Origin: JBCCBV01 sp039033855
Lineage (GTDB): Bacteria > Planctomycetota > Phycisphaerae > Phycisphaerales > Phycisphaeraceae
Direction: 5' to 3'
Assembly (NCBI GenBank): GCA_039033855.1
Contig: JBCCBV010000001.1
Span: 310,001-374,000 of the forward strand
DNA: 64,000 nt
Notes under the pieces: generated by a model
Seen by the model: the letters and a program-made list of their open reading frames with translations, nothing else
The model's database searches: none
What the model was told of the DNA's origin: nothing
Position numbers and translations under genes: made by a program
Shown here: positions 1 through 8,106 of the stretch, piece by piece
Layout of the letters: every line of letters starts with the position of its first letter
How positions within the stretch are numbered: position 1 is the stretch's first letter

Positions 1-2
1 TG

Positions 3-263
3 CTGCAGGCGCTCGCGCACTTGGACGCCGAGGCTTTGCGCAACGGCGGCCCGTTGGCCGGGCGGCCGACTGTGTTTGTGACGGCCCAGTCTGCGACCGA
101 CGGCGACCGGCGCGCGCGCGGCGCCCGGACGCTGAGCTACGCCGACCTGCCGGACCTCGCGGTGGAAGTGGATGCGCGCGAGCTGTTGGCCCCGCTCGAC
201 GCGGCCCGACGTGCACCCCGCGCCGACCCGGCCCCATCCACCCCGGGCGGAGCGCGAACATGA
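3..263 (+). CDS. C-terminal end of an unidentified protein, possibly DUF58 family (partial)
   Basis: An open frame enters from the left edge and stops with TGA at 261-263, which overlaps the ATG of the next gene in an ATGA junction. Only about 86 residues are visible, and no motif in them identifies a family. Transglutaminase genes of the type that follows are commonly preceded by a MoxR-type ATPase and a DUF58 protein, so a DUF58 C-terminus is the best guess. This is inference from neighbours, not from the residues seen. The coupling to the next gene makes a real gene end likely. Confidence 0.55.
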   Translation: MQALAHLDAEALRNGGPLAGRPTVFVTAQSATDGDRRARGARTLSYADLPDLAVEVDARELLAPLDAARRAPRADPAPSTPGGART

Positions 264-2617
264 CGCTGGACCGCGCGGTACGCCGGCTGGTGTTCTGGCA
301 GGTGATGCTGGGGGTCTTCACCTTCTGCCTCATCGAGCCCAACCCCGGGTTGCTGCTCGTGGCCGGGTCGCTGGCGGCGCTTTCGCGCTACGCCACCGAG
401 GGGCCGCGGGCCCGGACACTGCCACGCCTGGTGGTCAACCTGGGGGCGCTCGGCGCGCTCACGCTGCTGGGGGTGGAGCTCTCGGCCAAGCCCGAGCGGG
501 TGGTCGAAGCGATGGGGCACTTTTTGATCTGGCTGCAGGTGCTCACCCTGTTTGGCCGGCGTGGCGAACGCGAACACATCCAGTTGATGGTGCTTTCAGC
601 GCTCCAGATGACCGGCGCCTCGGTGCTGCCCAGGGGCGGGCAGGTGCTGTTCGCCGTGCTGCTGGCGCTATATGCCGCGGTGGCGCTCGGCGCGGTGCTG
701 GCACACCACCTGCAGTCGGGCCGCGACCGGGCGCGTCGCCGCCAGCGTGCGCTCGCCCCGGCCGGGCTCGAAGCACGGGCTTTAGTCGACGCCGCCCCGG
801 AGGGCACGCTGCCCCGCCGAGCCTGGGTCTGGGCCGGCGTGCTGGCGCTCACGTGCGGGGCCATTGGCGCGGCGACCTTCGTGGCGGCGCCGCGGGGGGT
901 CAAAGGCCGGTTGGCCCACGTGCTGGCCGAGCACACGCCGTTCGGCGTGCGGGCGCAGGTGGGTTTCAGCGACGCGGTGCAACTCGACGGCTCGCCGGTC
1001 AATAACGGCTCGAGCCAGGTCGCGCTGCTGCTCGAAGCGGACGACCGCCCGCCCGGCGGGGGCGACGCCTGGTTGCTGCGTGCCTCGGTGTTCGACCGCT
1101 ATGACCCGGCGACGCAGGCCTGGCGGCGCATCGATCGCCTGTCGGGGTTCGAGCTCGGTTCGTCGCGGGCCCGGCGAACGGGGTTGAAGCTCCCAGCGGC
1201 CGAAGCGGAACCGGCCGTGCGCGCCACGATCACCCTGCGCACGCACCCGCCGCCGAGCCTGCCCACGCTGACGTGGATCGGCGCGCAGACGCTGGTGAGC
1301 TCGGTCGACGCCGACCGCATCCCGGTTCGCCTGAGCCCAGAGGCCGGCCTGCTGACCGCCGCGGCGCGCGGTCGGGGCGAGGTCCGCTACACCCTGGCAC
1401 GGCCGGACCAGCGCATCGCACTCAACGCATCCTCTGCCACCCCCGACGGAGAGGCGGTTGTCGCGGAGCCTGCGGTAACGGACGACCCCACCCCGCCGGA
1501 CTGGGGCATCGATCCCGCGCTCGACTGGCCGGTGCAAACCGAGCGCGTCGAAGCGCTAGCCCGCGCGATCCTGGCCGACGCGCACATCGACTGGCCGGAC
1601 TCGGGGGGCCCCACCGCGCCCGGCGACTCGTCCGCACTCCACACCCTTGACCCGGTGCAGGTCGAGCGCGCCGCGCGGGCGATCTCCGACTGGCTGGAGT
1701 CTCGGTATGCGTACACGCTCGAGAACCCCGCGGTGCGCGGGCGCGACGCGGTGGCGGTGTTTTTGTTCGACCAGCAACGCGGGCATTGCGAGCTGTTCGC
1801 GTCTGGGTTCACCGCGCTCTGCCGGTCGATCGGGGTGCCGTCCCGGCTGGTGACGGGTTATCGCGCGGGCGAGATCAACCGCGTGGGCGGGTACTTCACG
1901 GTGCGCGAGCGCCACGCGCACGCTTGGGCGGAAGTAGACCTGGGGCCGGAACTGGGATGGGTGGCGTTCGACCCAACGCCGGCCGGCGCCGTAGACGCCG
2001 AGCACGCCGCTGACCTGCCGTGGTGGCTGGCGATCCGTCAGGCTTATGAGCACCTGGAACTGGTGTGGGTGCGCGACGTGATTGGGTTCGACGCCGAGGC
2101 GCGGGCCGGTCTGGTGGGCGCGGCGACGCGGTTCGTCGGGGCCGACGGTCCGCCGGCGCGCGCAGGCCTGCGGCTGTGGCGCACGCTCGGTCGGGCCGGC
2201 CGGCCGGCGTGGTTCGAGGTGGCGGCGATGGGGTTTGTCGTGTTCGCCACGGCCGCCACGACCGCCATTCTGGTGATGCTGGGGGTTTCGCGCCGCCGTA
2301 AGCTCGCACGGCTACGGATCCTCGAACTGCCGCGTCCCGAGCGCAAGCGTTTGGCGCGTGACCTGGCCTTCTACCTGCGGATGGTCGACATGCTCCGGCG
2401 TCACGGTTACGACCGGCCGGCCTGGCAGTCGCCCAGCGACTTCGCCGCCGAACTGACCCGAGAACACCCGCAGGGGTTCGACGCGGTAGGACGGCTGACC
2501 GACGCGTTTTATGCGGTGCGCTTCGGCGGGCTGAAGTCTTCAACCGAAGACCGCCAGGCCCAGCGCGCGGACCTGCGACAGCTCGAGTCCGATCTGATCC
2601 TGGCCGACCGCGCTTAG
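260..2617 (+). CDS. TgpA-like membrane transglutaminase-family protein
   Basis: This 785-residue protein has the TgpA layout: about six hydrophobic segments in the first 210 residues (DUF3488-like), an outward-facing transglutaminase-like domain, one membrane segment near residue 660, and a charged DUF4129-like C-terminus. The thiol-protease-like triad is visible as Cys510 (GHCELFASG), His554 (HAHAW) and Asp571 (VAFDPTP). Bacterial family members are membrane proteins thought to act on peptides or proteins outside the cytoplasm; the substrate here is unknown. The ATG lies in an ATGA overlap with the upstream gene, so translation is probably coupled and the two form an operon. Length is typical for the family. 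The family call is firm; the physiological role is not. Confidence 0.9.
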   Translation: MTLDRAVRRLVFWQVMLGVFTFCLIEPNPGLLLVAGSLAALSRYATEGPRARTLPRLVVNLGALGALTLLGVELSAKPERVVEAMGHFLIWLQVLTLFGRRGEREHIQLMVLSALQMTGASVLPRGGQVLFAVLLALYAAVALGAVLAHHLQSGRDRARRRQRALAPAGLEARALVDAAPEGTLPRRAWVWAGVLALTCGAIGAATFVAAPRGVKGRLAHVLAEHTPFGVRAQVGFSDAVQLDGSPVNNGSSQVALLLEADDRPPGGGDAWLLRASVFDRYDPATQAWRRIDRLSGFELGSSRARRTGLKLPAAEAEPAVRATITLRTHPPPSLPTLTWIGAQTLVSSVDADRIPVRLSPEAGLLTAAARGRGEVRYTLARPDQRIALNASSATPDGEAVVAEPAVTDDPTPPDWGIDPALDWPVQTERVEALARAILADAHIDWPDSGGPTAPGDSSALHTLDPVQVERAARAISDWLESRYAYTLENPAVRGRDAVAVFLFDQQRGHCELFASGFTALCRSIGVPSRLVTGYRAGEINRVGGYFTVRERHAHAWAEVDLGPELGWVAFDPTPAGAVDAEHAADLPWWLAIRQAYEHLELVWVRDVIGFDAEARAGLVGAATRFVGADGPPARAGLRLWRTLGRAGRPAWFEVAAMGFVVFATAATTAILVMLGVSRRRKLARLRILELPRPERKRLARDLAFYLRMVDMLRRHGYDRPAWQSPSDFAAELTREHPQGFDAVGRLTDAFYAVRFGGLKSSTEDRQAQRADLRQLESDLILADRA

Positions 2618-2716
2618 CCCGGCGGGTTGGTGGGTTGCGGGGGTTGCTCTAAGCTGGCGGATTCGCCGGCGTGCGGCCGTGTTTGGCCCTCGCATCGTCT
2701 TGCTTGAAGGTCTGAC

Positions 2717-4318
2717 GTGCTCGAGCCCACCCCCAGCCCACGGCCCACCGAGTCCGGCGCCGCGGAAACCACGGCGGGCTGGTCGAGCGCCGCCATCGAC
2801 CCGGCCCCGGCGGTGGACGGCTCTGGCAAAGACGTGGCGGACGAGTTTGGCCTGCTCTCCGAGCCAAACGCCCCCGCGCCGCCACCGGGCCGTGGGCTGC
2901 GTCGTTCGCTGCGCCAATGGACCGGCCAAAGGCAAGGCGACCTGGGCCTGCTGGCCGGCGTACTGGCGGCGTGCCTGTGTCTGGCGGCGCCGTTGGCCGT
3001 GGTGGTTCGATCGGCGTCGCCCGTGGCGGACCTGGGCGTCGTGCCGTCGGCCTCGGTCGTGTGGGAGCAAGGCGACAACGCGCAGCAGATGCTCGAGCGT
3101 GTGTTCGCGCTCGGCCGGCCTTTGGAAGAGACGGCGGGTTGGAGCCGGCAAGACGCCGACCGCGCGGTGGGGCTGGCTTGCGCGGCGGCGGCGGCGTTTG
3201 CGCTGGGCGGCCTGGCGGCGATTCATTCGGGGCCGTTAGCCGGGGTGCTCGCGCTGCTGGTGTTCGCCTCGTGCCCGGGGTTGGTGCGGATGATCTCCGA
3301 GCGGTACACGCTGCTGCCCGGTCTGGCAGCGGCGGCGGTGGCGGTGTCCGCCGGGGTCTGGGGGCTGCGGCCCTGGAAAGCGAAGACCGGCGTGGCCCGG
3401 CCGGCGGTCGTGGCGCTCGTGGGCGGCGGGGCGCTCGGGGTGGTGGCGTTGCTCGACGGCTGGCCCGGCCTGGCGGCGGTGGCGCTGCCGTTGGTGCTCA
3501 TCACATTGACCGAACCCGGGCGGGCGGCGCGGCTGATCTTGATCCCCGCGATGTCGGCGGTGGCGGCGCTCGTGGTCCTGAGCCAGCTGCCGTCGGGCCC
3601 TTCGGGCGCCTGGCTGCGCCCGTTCACCGGCCGGTTCGACGTGGCGTCGCTCAGCAGGACATCGGACCTGCTCGCCGCCTCTGCGGCCTGGCTGGGGCTG
3701 TGGGTGCTTTGGACGCCTGCGGCGCTGCTGCAGGCCTGGTCGACCTCGACCCGCCCGATCCGTCGACGGCGGATGCTCGCGGCCGCCGCCTGGCCCACCG
3801 GGCTGCTGGCCCTGGCGTTTGCGGCCCCCGGGTCGGCGGTGGTGTTCGTGACGCTTATAGGGGCGTGGTCCGTGGCGATCGCGATCACGCTTCGACAACT
3901 GCACGAACTCTGCGCCGAGGGCCGGCACCCGCGTTTGTGGCGCATCACCCGTTGGGCGTGCGTGTCCGGGCTGGTGGGGCTGACCCTGGCGGCGCCGTGG
4001 ATGCTGCACGCCCCTTGGCGGCCGGAGGCATGGTCGGGGTGGGAGCTGCCGGACCGTTCGCTGGCCGTGGCGATCGGATCGCTGTTGAGCCTTAGTGCGC
4101 TCACGCTGCTGCTGATCCTCAGTGCGCTGCGCCACCACCCTGCGCGGGCGGCGGTGATTTTGGCCGGGTTTTCCTCGGCGGCGGTGTGCCTGGCGCCGGT
4201 GGCGACGATGGCGGCGCTCGGCGGGGTCGAGCGTCGGGCTCAGGCCGGCGCGGCGCCGTTTGCCACCGCCGCGTCCGCGTCGGCACCCGCATCCAATTCC
4301 GAGGGCGAAGCACCTTGA
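2717..4318 (+). CDS. Polytopic membrane protein, possibly GT-C glycosyltransferase-like
   Basis: The 533-residue product begins with a roughly 70-residue Pro/Ala-rich cytoplasmic tail and then has about ten to twelve hydrophobic segments. The stretch after the first membrane helix (EQGDNAQQML...) resembles the first extracytoplasmic loop of GT-C (family 39-like) transferases, but no decisive catalytic motif is seen. GTG at 2717 is the chosen start because no convincing ATG lies near. Its TGA at 4316-4318 overlaps the TTG start of thiE. That suggests co-translation with a thiamine gene, an odd pairing that may only reflect dense packing. A plain conserved hypothetical membrane protein is an equally good call. 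Confidence 0.65.
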   Translation: MLEPTPSPRPTESGAAETTAGWSSAAIDPAPAVDGSGKDVADEFGLLSEPNAPAPPPGRGLRRSLRQWTGQRQGDLGLLAGVLAACLCLAAPLAVVVRSASPVADLGVVPSASVVWEQGDNAQQMLERVFALGRPLEETAGWSRQDADRAVGLACAAAAAFALGGLAAIHSGPLAGVLALLVFASCPGLVRMISERYTLLPGLAAAAVAVSAGVWGLRPWKAKTGVARPAVVALVGGGALGVVALLDGWPGLAAVALPLVLITLTEPGRAARLILIPAMSAVAALVVLSQLPSGPSGAWLRPFTGRFDVASLSRTSDLLAASAAWLGLWVLWTPAALLQAWSTSTRPIRRRRMLAAAAWPTGLLALAFAAPGSAVVFVTLIGAWSVAIAITLRQLHELCAEGRHPRLWRITRWACVSGLVGLTLAAPWMLHAPWRPEAWSGWELPDRSLAVAIGSLLSLSALTLLLILSALRHHPARAAVILAGFSSAAVCLAPVATMAALGGVERRAQAGAAPFATAASASAPASNSEGEAP

Positions 4319-5439
4319 CTCTGTTCCGCCTGCTCGACGCCAACGCCAACCGCGCCGCCGAAGCGGCGCGCACGCTCGAAGACGCGGCCCGCTTCCTGCT
4401 CGGGGATGCGTCGCTGTCGGCGCCGCTGAAAACGCTACGGCACGACCTGGCCCAAGCCGTGCAAGCCCTCGGGCCGTTGCACGTCGCGCGCAGCGCCGCC
4501 ACCGACGTGGGCGCCGAAGTGCACACCGCCGAGCAAGGCGTTCGGGGATCGACTTACGAGGTCGCCGCCGCCGCGACTCAGCGTCTGCAGCAGGCGCTTC
4601 GCGTGCTCGAAGAATTCGCCAAGACCGCCCCGCCGCCGGGCCCGGCCGCCGCCTTGCAAGTCGAACAGTTGCGATACCGCGCGTATGACCTGGGGCGCGA
4701 CCTGCTGACCCGCCTGGGGTCGTCGCGCCGCCGGCAGTGGCGGCTCTGCGTCTTGCTGACCGAATCCGCTTGCACGCAACGGCCTTGGTCCGAGGTGCTC
4801 GACGCCTGCGTCGAAGGCGGCGCCGACTGCATCCAGGTGCGCGAGAAGCATCTGTCCGACCCGGAGCTTCTCGAGCGGCTCGCCGTCGTGCGCGCGCGGG
4901 CCCAGCGGCACGCCACCCCACCGGCCGTGGTGCTCAACGACCGCGTCGATCTGGCCTTGGCCGCAGGGGTCGACGGGGTCCACCTTGGGCAACACGACCT
5001 GTCCGCCGAGCAAGCCCGGCGCATCACGGGTCATCAACTGTTGATCGGCGTGAGCACCACGGACCTCGACCAGGCCCGGGCGGCGCACGACGCCGGCGCC
5101 GATTACGTCGGGCTGGGCCCGATGTTCCCGAGTTCGACCAAGGCCAAGCCACGGATCGCCGGGCCGGACTACCTGCGGGCGTACCTGACGCACCGCGCGG
5201 CCGGGCGGCTTCCGCACCTGACGATTGGGGGGATCGACCTGGGCCGTGCTCACATGCTCGCCGAGGCCGGGGCGCAGGGCGTGGCGGTGTGCGCCGCGGT
5301 CTGCGGGGCCGCCGACCCTCGCGCCGCGGTCGAGGCCCTGGTGCAAGCGATGGGCGAGCCGATGTCGGAACAAGCGCCGGGCAACGCCGGCTCTCTCAAA
5401 GACGACGCGGGAACCGGCGCCCAGGGCCCAGCGTCGTAA
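4315..5439 (+). CDS. thiE: Thiamine-phosphate synthase with N-terminal ThiD2-like domain
   Basis: Residues from about 142 to 350 form a ThiE TIM barrel, which joins HMP-pyrophosphate to thiazole phosphate to make thiamine phosphate. Visible motifs are QVREKHLSD (the family's Q-x-R-E-K pyrophosphate-binding turn), NDRVDLALAAGVDGVHLGQ, GLGPMFPSSTKAK and the late glycine loop IGGID. Residues 1-135 begin RLLDANANRAAEAARTLEDA, the helical ThiD2-like extension found on ThiE in planctomycetes and some other phyla; its exact role is less settled. The start is TTG at 4315, which overlaps the upstream stop as TTGA. A longer frame from 4186 exists, but it runs inside the upstream gene and lacks family similarity. 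A tail of about 25 residues at the C-terminus is low complexity. Confidence 0.93.
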   Translation: MTLFRLLDANANRAAEAARTLEDAARFLLGDASLSAPLKTLRHDLAQAVQALGPLHVARSAATDVGAEVHTAEQGVRGSTYEVAAAATQRLQQALRVLEEFAKTAPPPGPAAALQVEQLRYRAYDLGRDLLTRLGSSRRRQWRLCVLLTESACTQRPWSEVLDACVEGGADCIQVREKHLSDPELLERLAVVRARAQRHATPPAVVLNDRVDLALAAGVDGVHLGQHDLSAEQARRITGHQLLIGVSTTDLDQARAAHDAGADYVGLGPMFPSSTKAKPRIAGPDYLRAYLTHRAAGRLPHLTIGGIDLGRAHMLAEAGAQGVAVCAAVCGAADPRAAVEALVQAMGEPMSEQAPGNAGSLKDDAGTGAQGPAS

Positions 5440-5576
5440 GCGGGAGCCCCCTCGTCTCGCCCGGCCCCCGCGGTTTCTCCAGATTCTCTCGCGCAGCGGT
5501 AACACGCCGGTCGCGGGCCGCGTCTGTTAGGACGACCCGGGAACACGCCCGCGTTGCCAACCCCCCCCGCCGGGGC

Positions 5577-5592
5577 CATACTCGCGGCGACC
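5577..5592 (+). promoter_or_regulatory. Possible -10 hexamer just upstream of the sigma-factor gene
   Basis: CATACT at 5577-5582 lies 10 nt before the ATG at 5593. It keeps the two most conserved -10 positions (A2 and T6). The same hexamer occurs before the lpxR-like locus. It fits the near-leaderless pattern seen elsewhere in the window but is a weaker match than TANNNT. Confidence 0.35.
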
Positions 5593-6135
5593 ATGCCAGT
5601 CGCCTCCAATCTTCCCCGGCCTGATGAGGACTCCCGCGCATGGTTCGAGCGCATCGTCCGCGATCACTATCGGTTCCTCTACGCCACGGCGGCCCGGGTG
5701 CTGCGACGGCCCGAGGACGCCGAGGACGCCGTGCAAACCGGCGTGCTCAAGGCCATGCAGCGGCTGGACCAGCTGACCGAGCCCAAGGCCATCGTGGGCT
5801 GGCTGGGGCGGATTGTCCGCCACGCCGCGATCGATATCGCCCGCAAGCCCAACCGGGCCACCACGTCGACCGAGCTGCTCGACTCCTCGGCCCTGGAGCC
5901 GGTGGACGACAAGCCGGGGCAAGACGAAATCGCCCTGGTGCTGCACGAGGTCGATCAGCTTCCCGAATCGCAGGCCGAGGTCATCACGCTTCGGTTTGTC
6001 GAAGGGCTATCGGTAGCGGAACTGGCCGAGCGGCTAGGCATCACCCCCAACGCCGCCCGGGTGCGCATGTTCCGGGGTTACGAACGTTTACGAGCGAATC
6101 CGCGGCTCCGCGCCGCCCTCGGGATTGACCCATGA
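5593..6135 (+). CDS. ECF-type RNA polymerase sigma factor
   Basis: A 180-residue sigma-70-family protein with only regions 2 and 4. Region 2 spans roughly residues 20-85 (FERIVRDHYRFLYATAARV...EDAEDAVQTGVLKAM...GWLGRIVRHAAID). Region 4 spans about 115-170, with the helix-turn-helix LSVAELAERLGITPNAARVR. The ATG at 5593 is preferred over a TTG at 5554 because the domain starts soon after it. The stop TGA overlaps the next ATG (ATGA), so the 233-residue acidic protein is co-translated. By analogy with ECF operons, that partner may modulate the sigma factor. The regulon is unknown. The promoter it would recognise cannot be deduced here. Confidence 0.9.
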   Translation: MPVASNLPRPDEDSRAWFERIVRDHYRFLYATAARVLRRPEDAEDAVQTGVLKAMQRLDQLTEPKAIVGWLGRIVRHAAIDIARKPNRATTSTELLDSSALEPVDDKPGQDEIALVLHEVDQLPESQAEVITLRFVEGLSVAELAERLGITPNAARVRMFRGYERLRANPRLRAALGIDP

Positions 6136-6833
6136 CTCAGCCCCCCCTGCCCCCCGACGCCAACGACTACGCCGCAGACCTATCGCGCGCAGAGCGGATT
6201 TTCGCCGGCCTGGACCGGCCTGCCGGCCACAACCCGCTGCGGCTTTCCCCCAGCGAACCCGACCTGCTGGCCGAAACCGAGCGCGAAATGCGCGACGCCG
6301 CCGACTGGGCCCGCGGCCTGGAGCGTGTGTTCGGCGCCCTCACCCCGCCCCCCGGCGCCCTGGACCGGCTCCAGACGGCCATGACGACCGCCTGGTCCGA
6401 CGCCGCCGTGCCCGACGACGTCACGGCATCGGGCAACGCTCCGCAAGCCGCCGACCCGGAGCCGACCGAAGGGGAAGAAGCCTTCTTCGACCGAGGCCCC
6501 GACGAAGAGGCATCCGAACTCGACTCCGAACTCAACCCAGAACTGCAACGGCTCGACCAGGCCCTCGACCGGGCGCTGCGGTCCACCCAACCCGAGCACG
6601 GCGCCTTGGACCGGCTGCAACGCACCCTCGCCACGCAAACGCAGATGGACTTCGAGCCCGTCGCCGACGAAGACGCCCCCCCCGCCCCGCTGCGCATCGC
6701 CGACTACCAAGGCGCCTCGCCCGGCCAAGAGCTCCGCGCCGCGGGTTCCGACCTCGACGACGACGAAACCGAAGACACCGCCCCGAACGACCCGGGCTCC
6801 AGCGATCCGCCCAACGCCCCTGCCGACGCGTGA
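6132..6833 (+). CDS. Acidic protein coupled to the sigma factor, possible regulator
   Basis: I do not recognise a family in this 233-residue product. It is soluble, rich in Asp, Glu, Pro and Ala, and has no membrane segment or zinc-binding HxxxCxxC motif, so it is not a classical anti-sigma factor. A short module repeats: GALDRLQ at residues 75-81 and again at 157-163, each preceded by an amphipathic stretch of about 25 residues (WARGLERVFGAL and LDQALDRALRST). The middle and the C-terminal 60 residues look disordered. Co-translation with an ECF sigma factor (ATGA at 6132) suggests binding to it or to RNA polymerase. That role is inferred from context only. Confidence 0.7.
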   Translation: MTQPPLPPDANDYAADLSRAERIFAGLDRPAGHNPLRLSPSEPDLLAETEREMRDAADWARGLERVFGALTPPPGALDRLQTAMTTAWSDAAVPDDVTASGNAPQAADPEPTEGEEAFFDRGPDEEASELDSELNPELQRLDQALDRALRSTQPEHGALDRLQRTLATQTQMDFEPVADEDAPPAPLRIADYQGASPGQELRAAGSDLDDDETEDTAPNDPGSSDPPNAPADA

Positions 6834-7012
6834 GGGCCGCGAAGCGGTCGGCTGGTGCGGGCGAATACACCGTTTGCGAGTTTCTTCGCCGGCCGTCGCG
6901 GACCGCTACAAGCCCGGGCCAAGGCCGTACTTAGGCTTGAACAAGCCAGAACCCCCGGTCTTCACATCCGCCACAAAGAATGTTCTGATCGGCACTTACG
7001 GTTTTAGCCGTT

Positions 7013-7048
7013 CGCCGGTCCTCGCGTTGACACGGCTCTAGACCGGCG
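7013..7048. promoter_or_regulatory. Inverted repeat around the -35 box, operator candidate
   Basis: CGCCGGTC at 7013-7020 and GACCGGCG at 7041-7048 are perfect reverse complements separated by 20 nt. The dyad centre falls at 7030-7031, inside the -35 box TTGACA, and the right arm fills the spacer up to the -10. A dimeric repressor bound here would block RNA polymerase. No adjacent regulator gene identifies the protein. Confidence 0.5.
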
Positions 7049-7056
7049 GCTATCTT
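7027..7056 (+). promoter_or_regulatory. Sigma-70-type promoter of the small transcript
   Basis: TTGACA (7027-7032) is a perfect -35 box, followed by an 18-nt spacer and TATCTT (7051-7056). Transcription should start at about 7062-7064, which coincides with the ATG of the mini-ORF. This is the best canonical promoter I could find in the window. Confidence 0.6.
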
Positions 7057-7061
7057 CGCCG

Positions 7062-7100
7062 ATGACAACGTGGTTGCGCTGGCCCACCGGGCCGACGTGA
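7062..7100 (+). CDS. Predicted leaderless 12-residue ORF MTTWLRWPTGPT
   Basis: ATG at 7062 lies 5 nt after the -10 hexamer, so the mRNA would begin at or within a few bases of the start codon. The peptide contains two Trp residues in twelve and ends 27 nt before a strong terminator, which superficially resembles a transcription-attenuation leader. The next gene (7273) is not a recognisable tryptophan gene. The ORF may also be a chance feature of a small non-coding RNA. Confidence that it is translated is low. Confidence 0.25.
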   Translation: MTTWLRWPTGPT

Positions 7101-7127
7101 CTGCGGGCAAAATTAAGCCGTGGCGCG

Positions 7128-7168
7128 CCCCCGCCCCCAGGTTCGGAGCCCTGGGGCGGGGGTTTTTT
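7128..7168 (+). terminator. Strong intrinsic terminator after the mini-ORF
   Basis: A GC-rich hairpin (left arm 7128-7141, loop about 7142-7149, right arm 7150-7162) with a 13-bp stem and one bulged C is followed by six T residues at 7163-7168. This is a classical rho-independent terminator on the plus strand. Confidence 0.85.
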
Positions 7169-7216
7169 GTTGCTCGCACGCGAGATTTCGGCTCGATCGA
7201 TTTCTGCACTTCGCGC

Positions 7217-7244
7217 TTGTATCTGGATTCTGTTTGGGTATCCT
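7217..7244 (+). promoter_or_regulatory. Possible promoter of the 258-residue hypothetical gene
   Basis: TTGTAT (7217-7222), a 16-nt spacer and TATCCT (7239-7244) lie 28 nt upstream of the ATG at 7273, after the terminator. It would let this gene be transcribed separately from the small upstream transcript. The match is moderate. Confidence 0.35.
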
Positions 7245-7272
7245 TGCGGAAATACCGAACGGATTCCAACCA

Positions 7273-8049
7273 ATGATGACAAGCGCCCATATCTACCGAG
7301 CCCTGCACGATCAAAACCCTGACCTGCTGCTTTTTGAGCTGGAACAGACCGGCCTGCCGCTCACGCTGCCGCTCCGGCTCCGGCTTTTAGAGTCGCGGGT
7401 CGGGCCCGAGGCGCTGGCGCTGCGCAAGCTGCTCGAGGGAGCGCCACCCGACACGCCTGCCATGCTCGAACTGGTGGGCCAGGTGCTCGAAGCCACCGCC
7501 GAGGTGGACGGCGCCCCAAAGTCCCCGCCGGCGGAGCCCACCCGTCTGATGGAAGACGCCGCCTTGCTGGCCGGCCTGGCCCGGTGGGTCCGGCACGTCG
7601 AGACCGCCGGCGAGTTCGCCAAGGTTCCCAAGACCTGGGTAGACCAAGCCCGCGCCATGATCACCCGCTGCGTGCGGAGTGTGCTCGAGACACTCCAACC
7701 GGACGGCGGGTGCCTGACCCCCGACGACCACGACCCGGCCGAGCGGGCCGCCGCCACCGCCTGGGTGGTTTATCTCTCGGGCGACGGCGTGCCGCCCCTA
7801 ACCACCCGCCAGGCCAACACGGCCGAGCAGTTTCTGCGCAGCGACCACTCTCGCCGAAGCGGACCGCTCCGTCGGCTGATCGAGCGCGCACTGGCGGTGC
7901 TCGACGCCGGTCAATCCACCCCGGAGGGGGCACTGGAGACAGACATGGAGAATGGCCCCGAAACGGCATCGCCAGCCAATCCCGACCGCGGGTTGTTTGA
8001 CGGCCCGATCGACGCCCCGGAGACCCGTCCCCCCGTTGCGCGGGCGTAG
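7273..8049 (+). CDS. Unrecognised soluble protein
   Basis: The 258-residue product has no signal peptide, membrane segment or motif that I recognise. The N-terminal 180 residues are Leu/Ala-rich and look all-helical (HIYRALHDQNPDLLLFELE, LRLLESRVGPEALALRKLLEG). The C-terminal 60 residues are Pro/Glu/Asp-rich and probably disordered. The frame stays open upstream to 7120, but that region contains the terminator, so ATG 7273 (or the adjacent ATG 7276) is the sensible start. The gene stands alone between the small transcript unit and the LpxR-like gene. No function is proposed. Confidence 0.6.
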   Translation: MMTSAHIYRALHDQNPDLLLFELEQTGLPLTLPLRLRLLESRVGPEALALRKLLEGAPPDTPAMLELVGQVLEATAEVDGAPKSPPAEPTRLMEDAALLAGLARWVRHVETAGEFAKVPKTWVDQARAMITRCVRSVLETLQPDGGCLTPDDHDPAERAAATAWVVYLSGDGVPPLTTRQANTAEQFLRSDHSRRSGPLRRLIERALAVLDAGQSTPEGALETDMENGPETASPANPDRGLFDGPIDAPETRPPVARA

Positions 8050-8092
8050 CTTGCGGGTCGCCAAGCGCATCGCATGTCCGGGTCGGGCCTGC

Positions 8093-8098
8093 CATACT
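8093..8098 (+). promoter_or_regulatory. Possible -10 hexamer upstream of the LpxR-like locus
   Basis: CATACT sits 8 nt upstream of a GTG at 8107 that opens an 11-residue ORF. The hexamer and its immediate surroundings match the one before the sigma-factor gene. Confidence 0.35.
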
Positions 8099-8106
8099 CG
8101 CGGGCT

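Larger units (their letters stand above)
6834..7272. other. Longest gene-free stretch: regulated promoter, mini-ORF and terminator
   Basis: These 439 nt carry no convincing long ORF on either strand. The first 180 nt show only a small perfect hairpin at 6934-6947 (GGCTT, loop GAAC, AAGCC). The second half holds an 8-bp inverted repeat around a good -35 box, a -10 box, a 12-codon ORF directly at the predicted transcription start, and a strong intrinsic terminator, all described separately. I checked for tRNA, tmRNA, SRP RNA and RNase P hallmark sequences and saw none. The arrangement fits a small RNA of about 110 nt, or a leader that attenuates the gene at 7273. Confidence 0.6.

Noticed and set aside
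4261..4320. TPP riboswitch before thiE
   Set aside because: The thiE start overlaps the previous gene, so no untranslated leader exists for a riboswitch, and no TPP core is seen.
3236..4921. 561-codon minus-strand frame opposite the membrane protein and thiE
   Set aside because: It crosses two real genes and is almost entirely Arg, Ala and Gly; it is a compositional artefact.
6834..7126. Known structural RNA in the long gap
   Set aside because: I looked for tRNA T-loop, tmRNA, SRP and RNase P core sequences on both strands and found none.
7062..7168. Tryptophan attenuator
   Set aside because: Two Trp codons before a terminator are suggestive, but the next gene is no tryptophan gene, no alternative antiterminator hairpin is evident, and the ORF has its own complete promoter-terminator unit.
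7120..7272. N-terminal extension of the 258-residue protein from 7120
   Set aside because: The extension would be translated through a strong intrinsic terminator, and its codons show no protein-like pattern.
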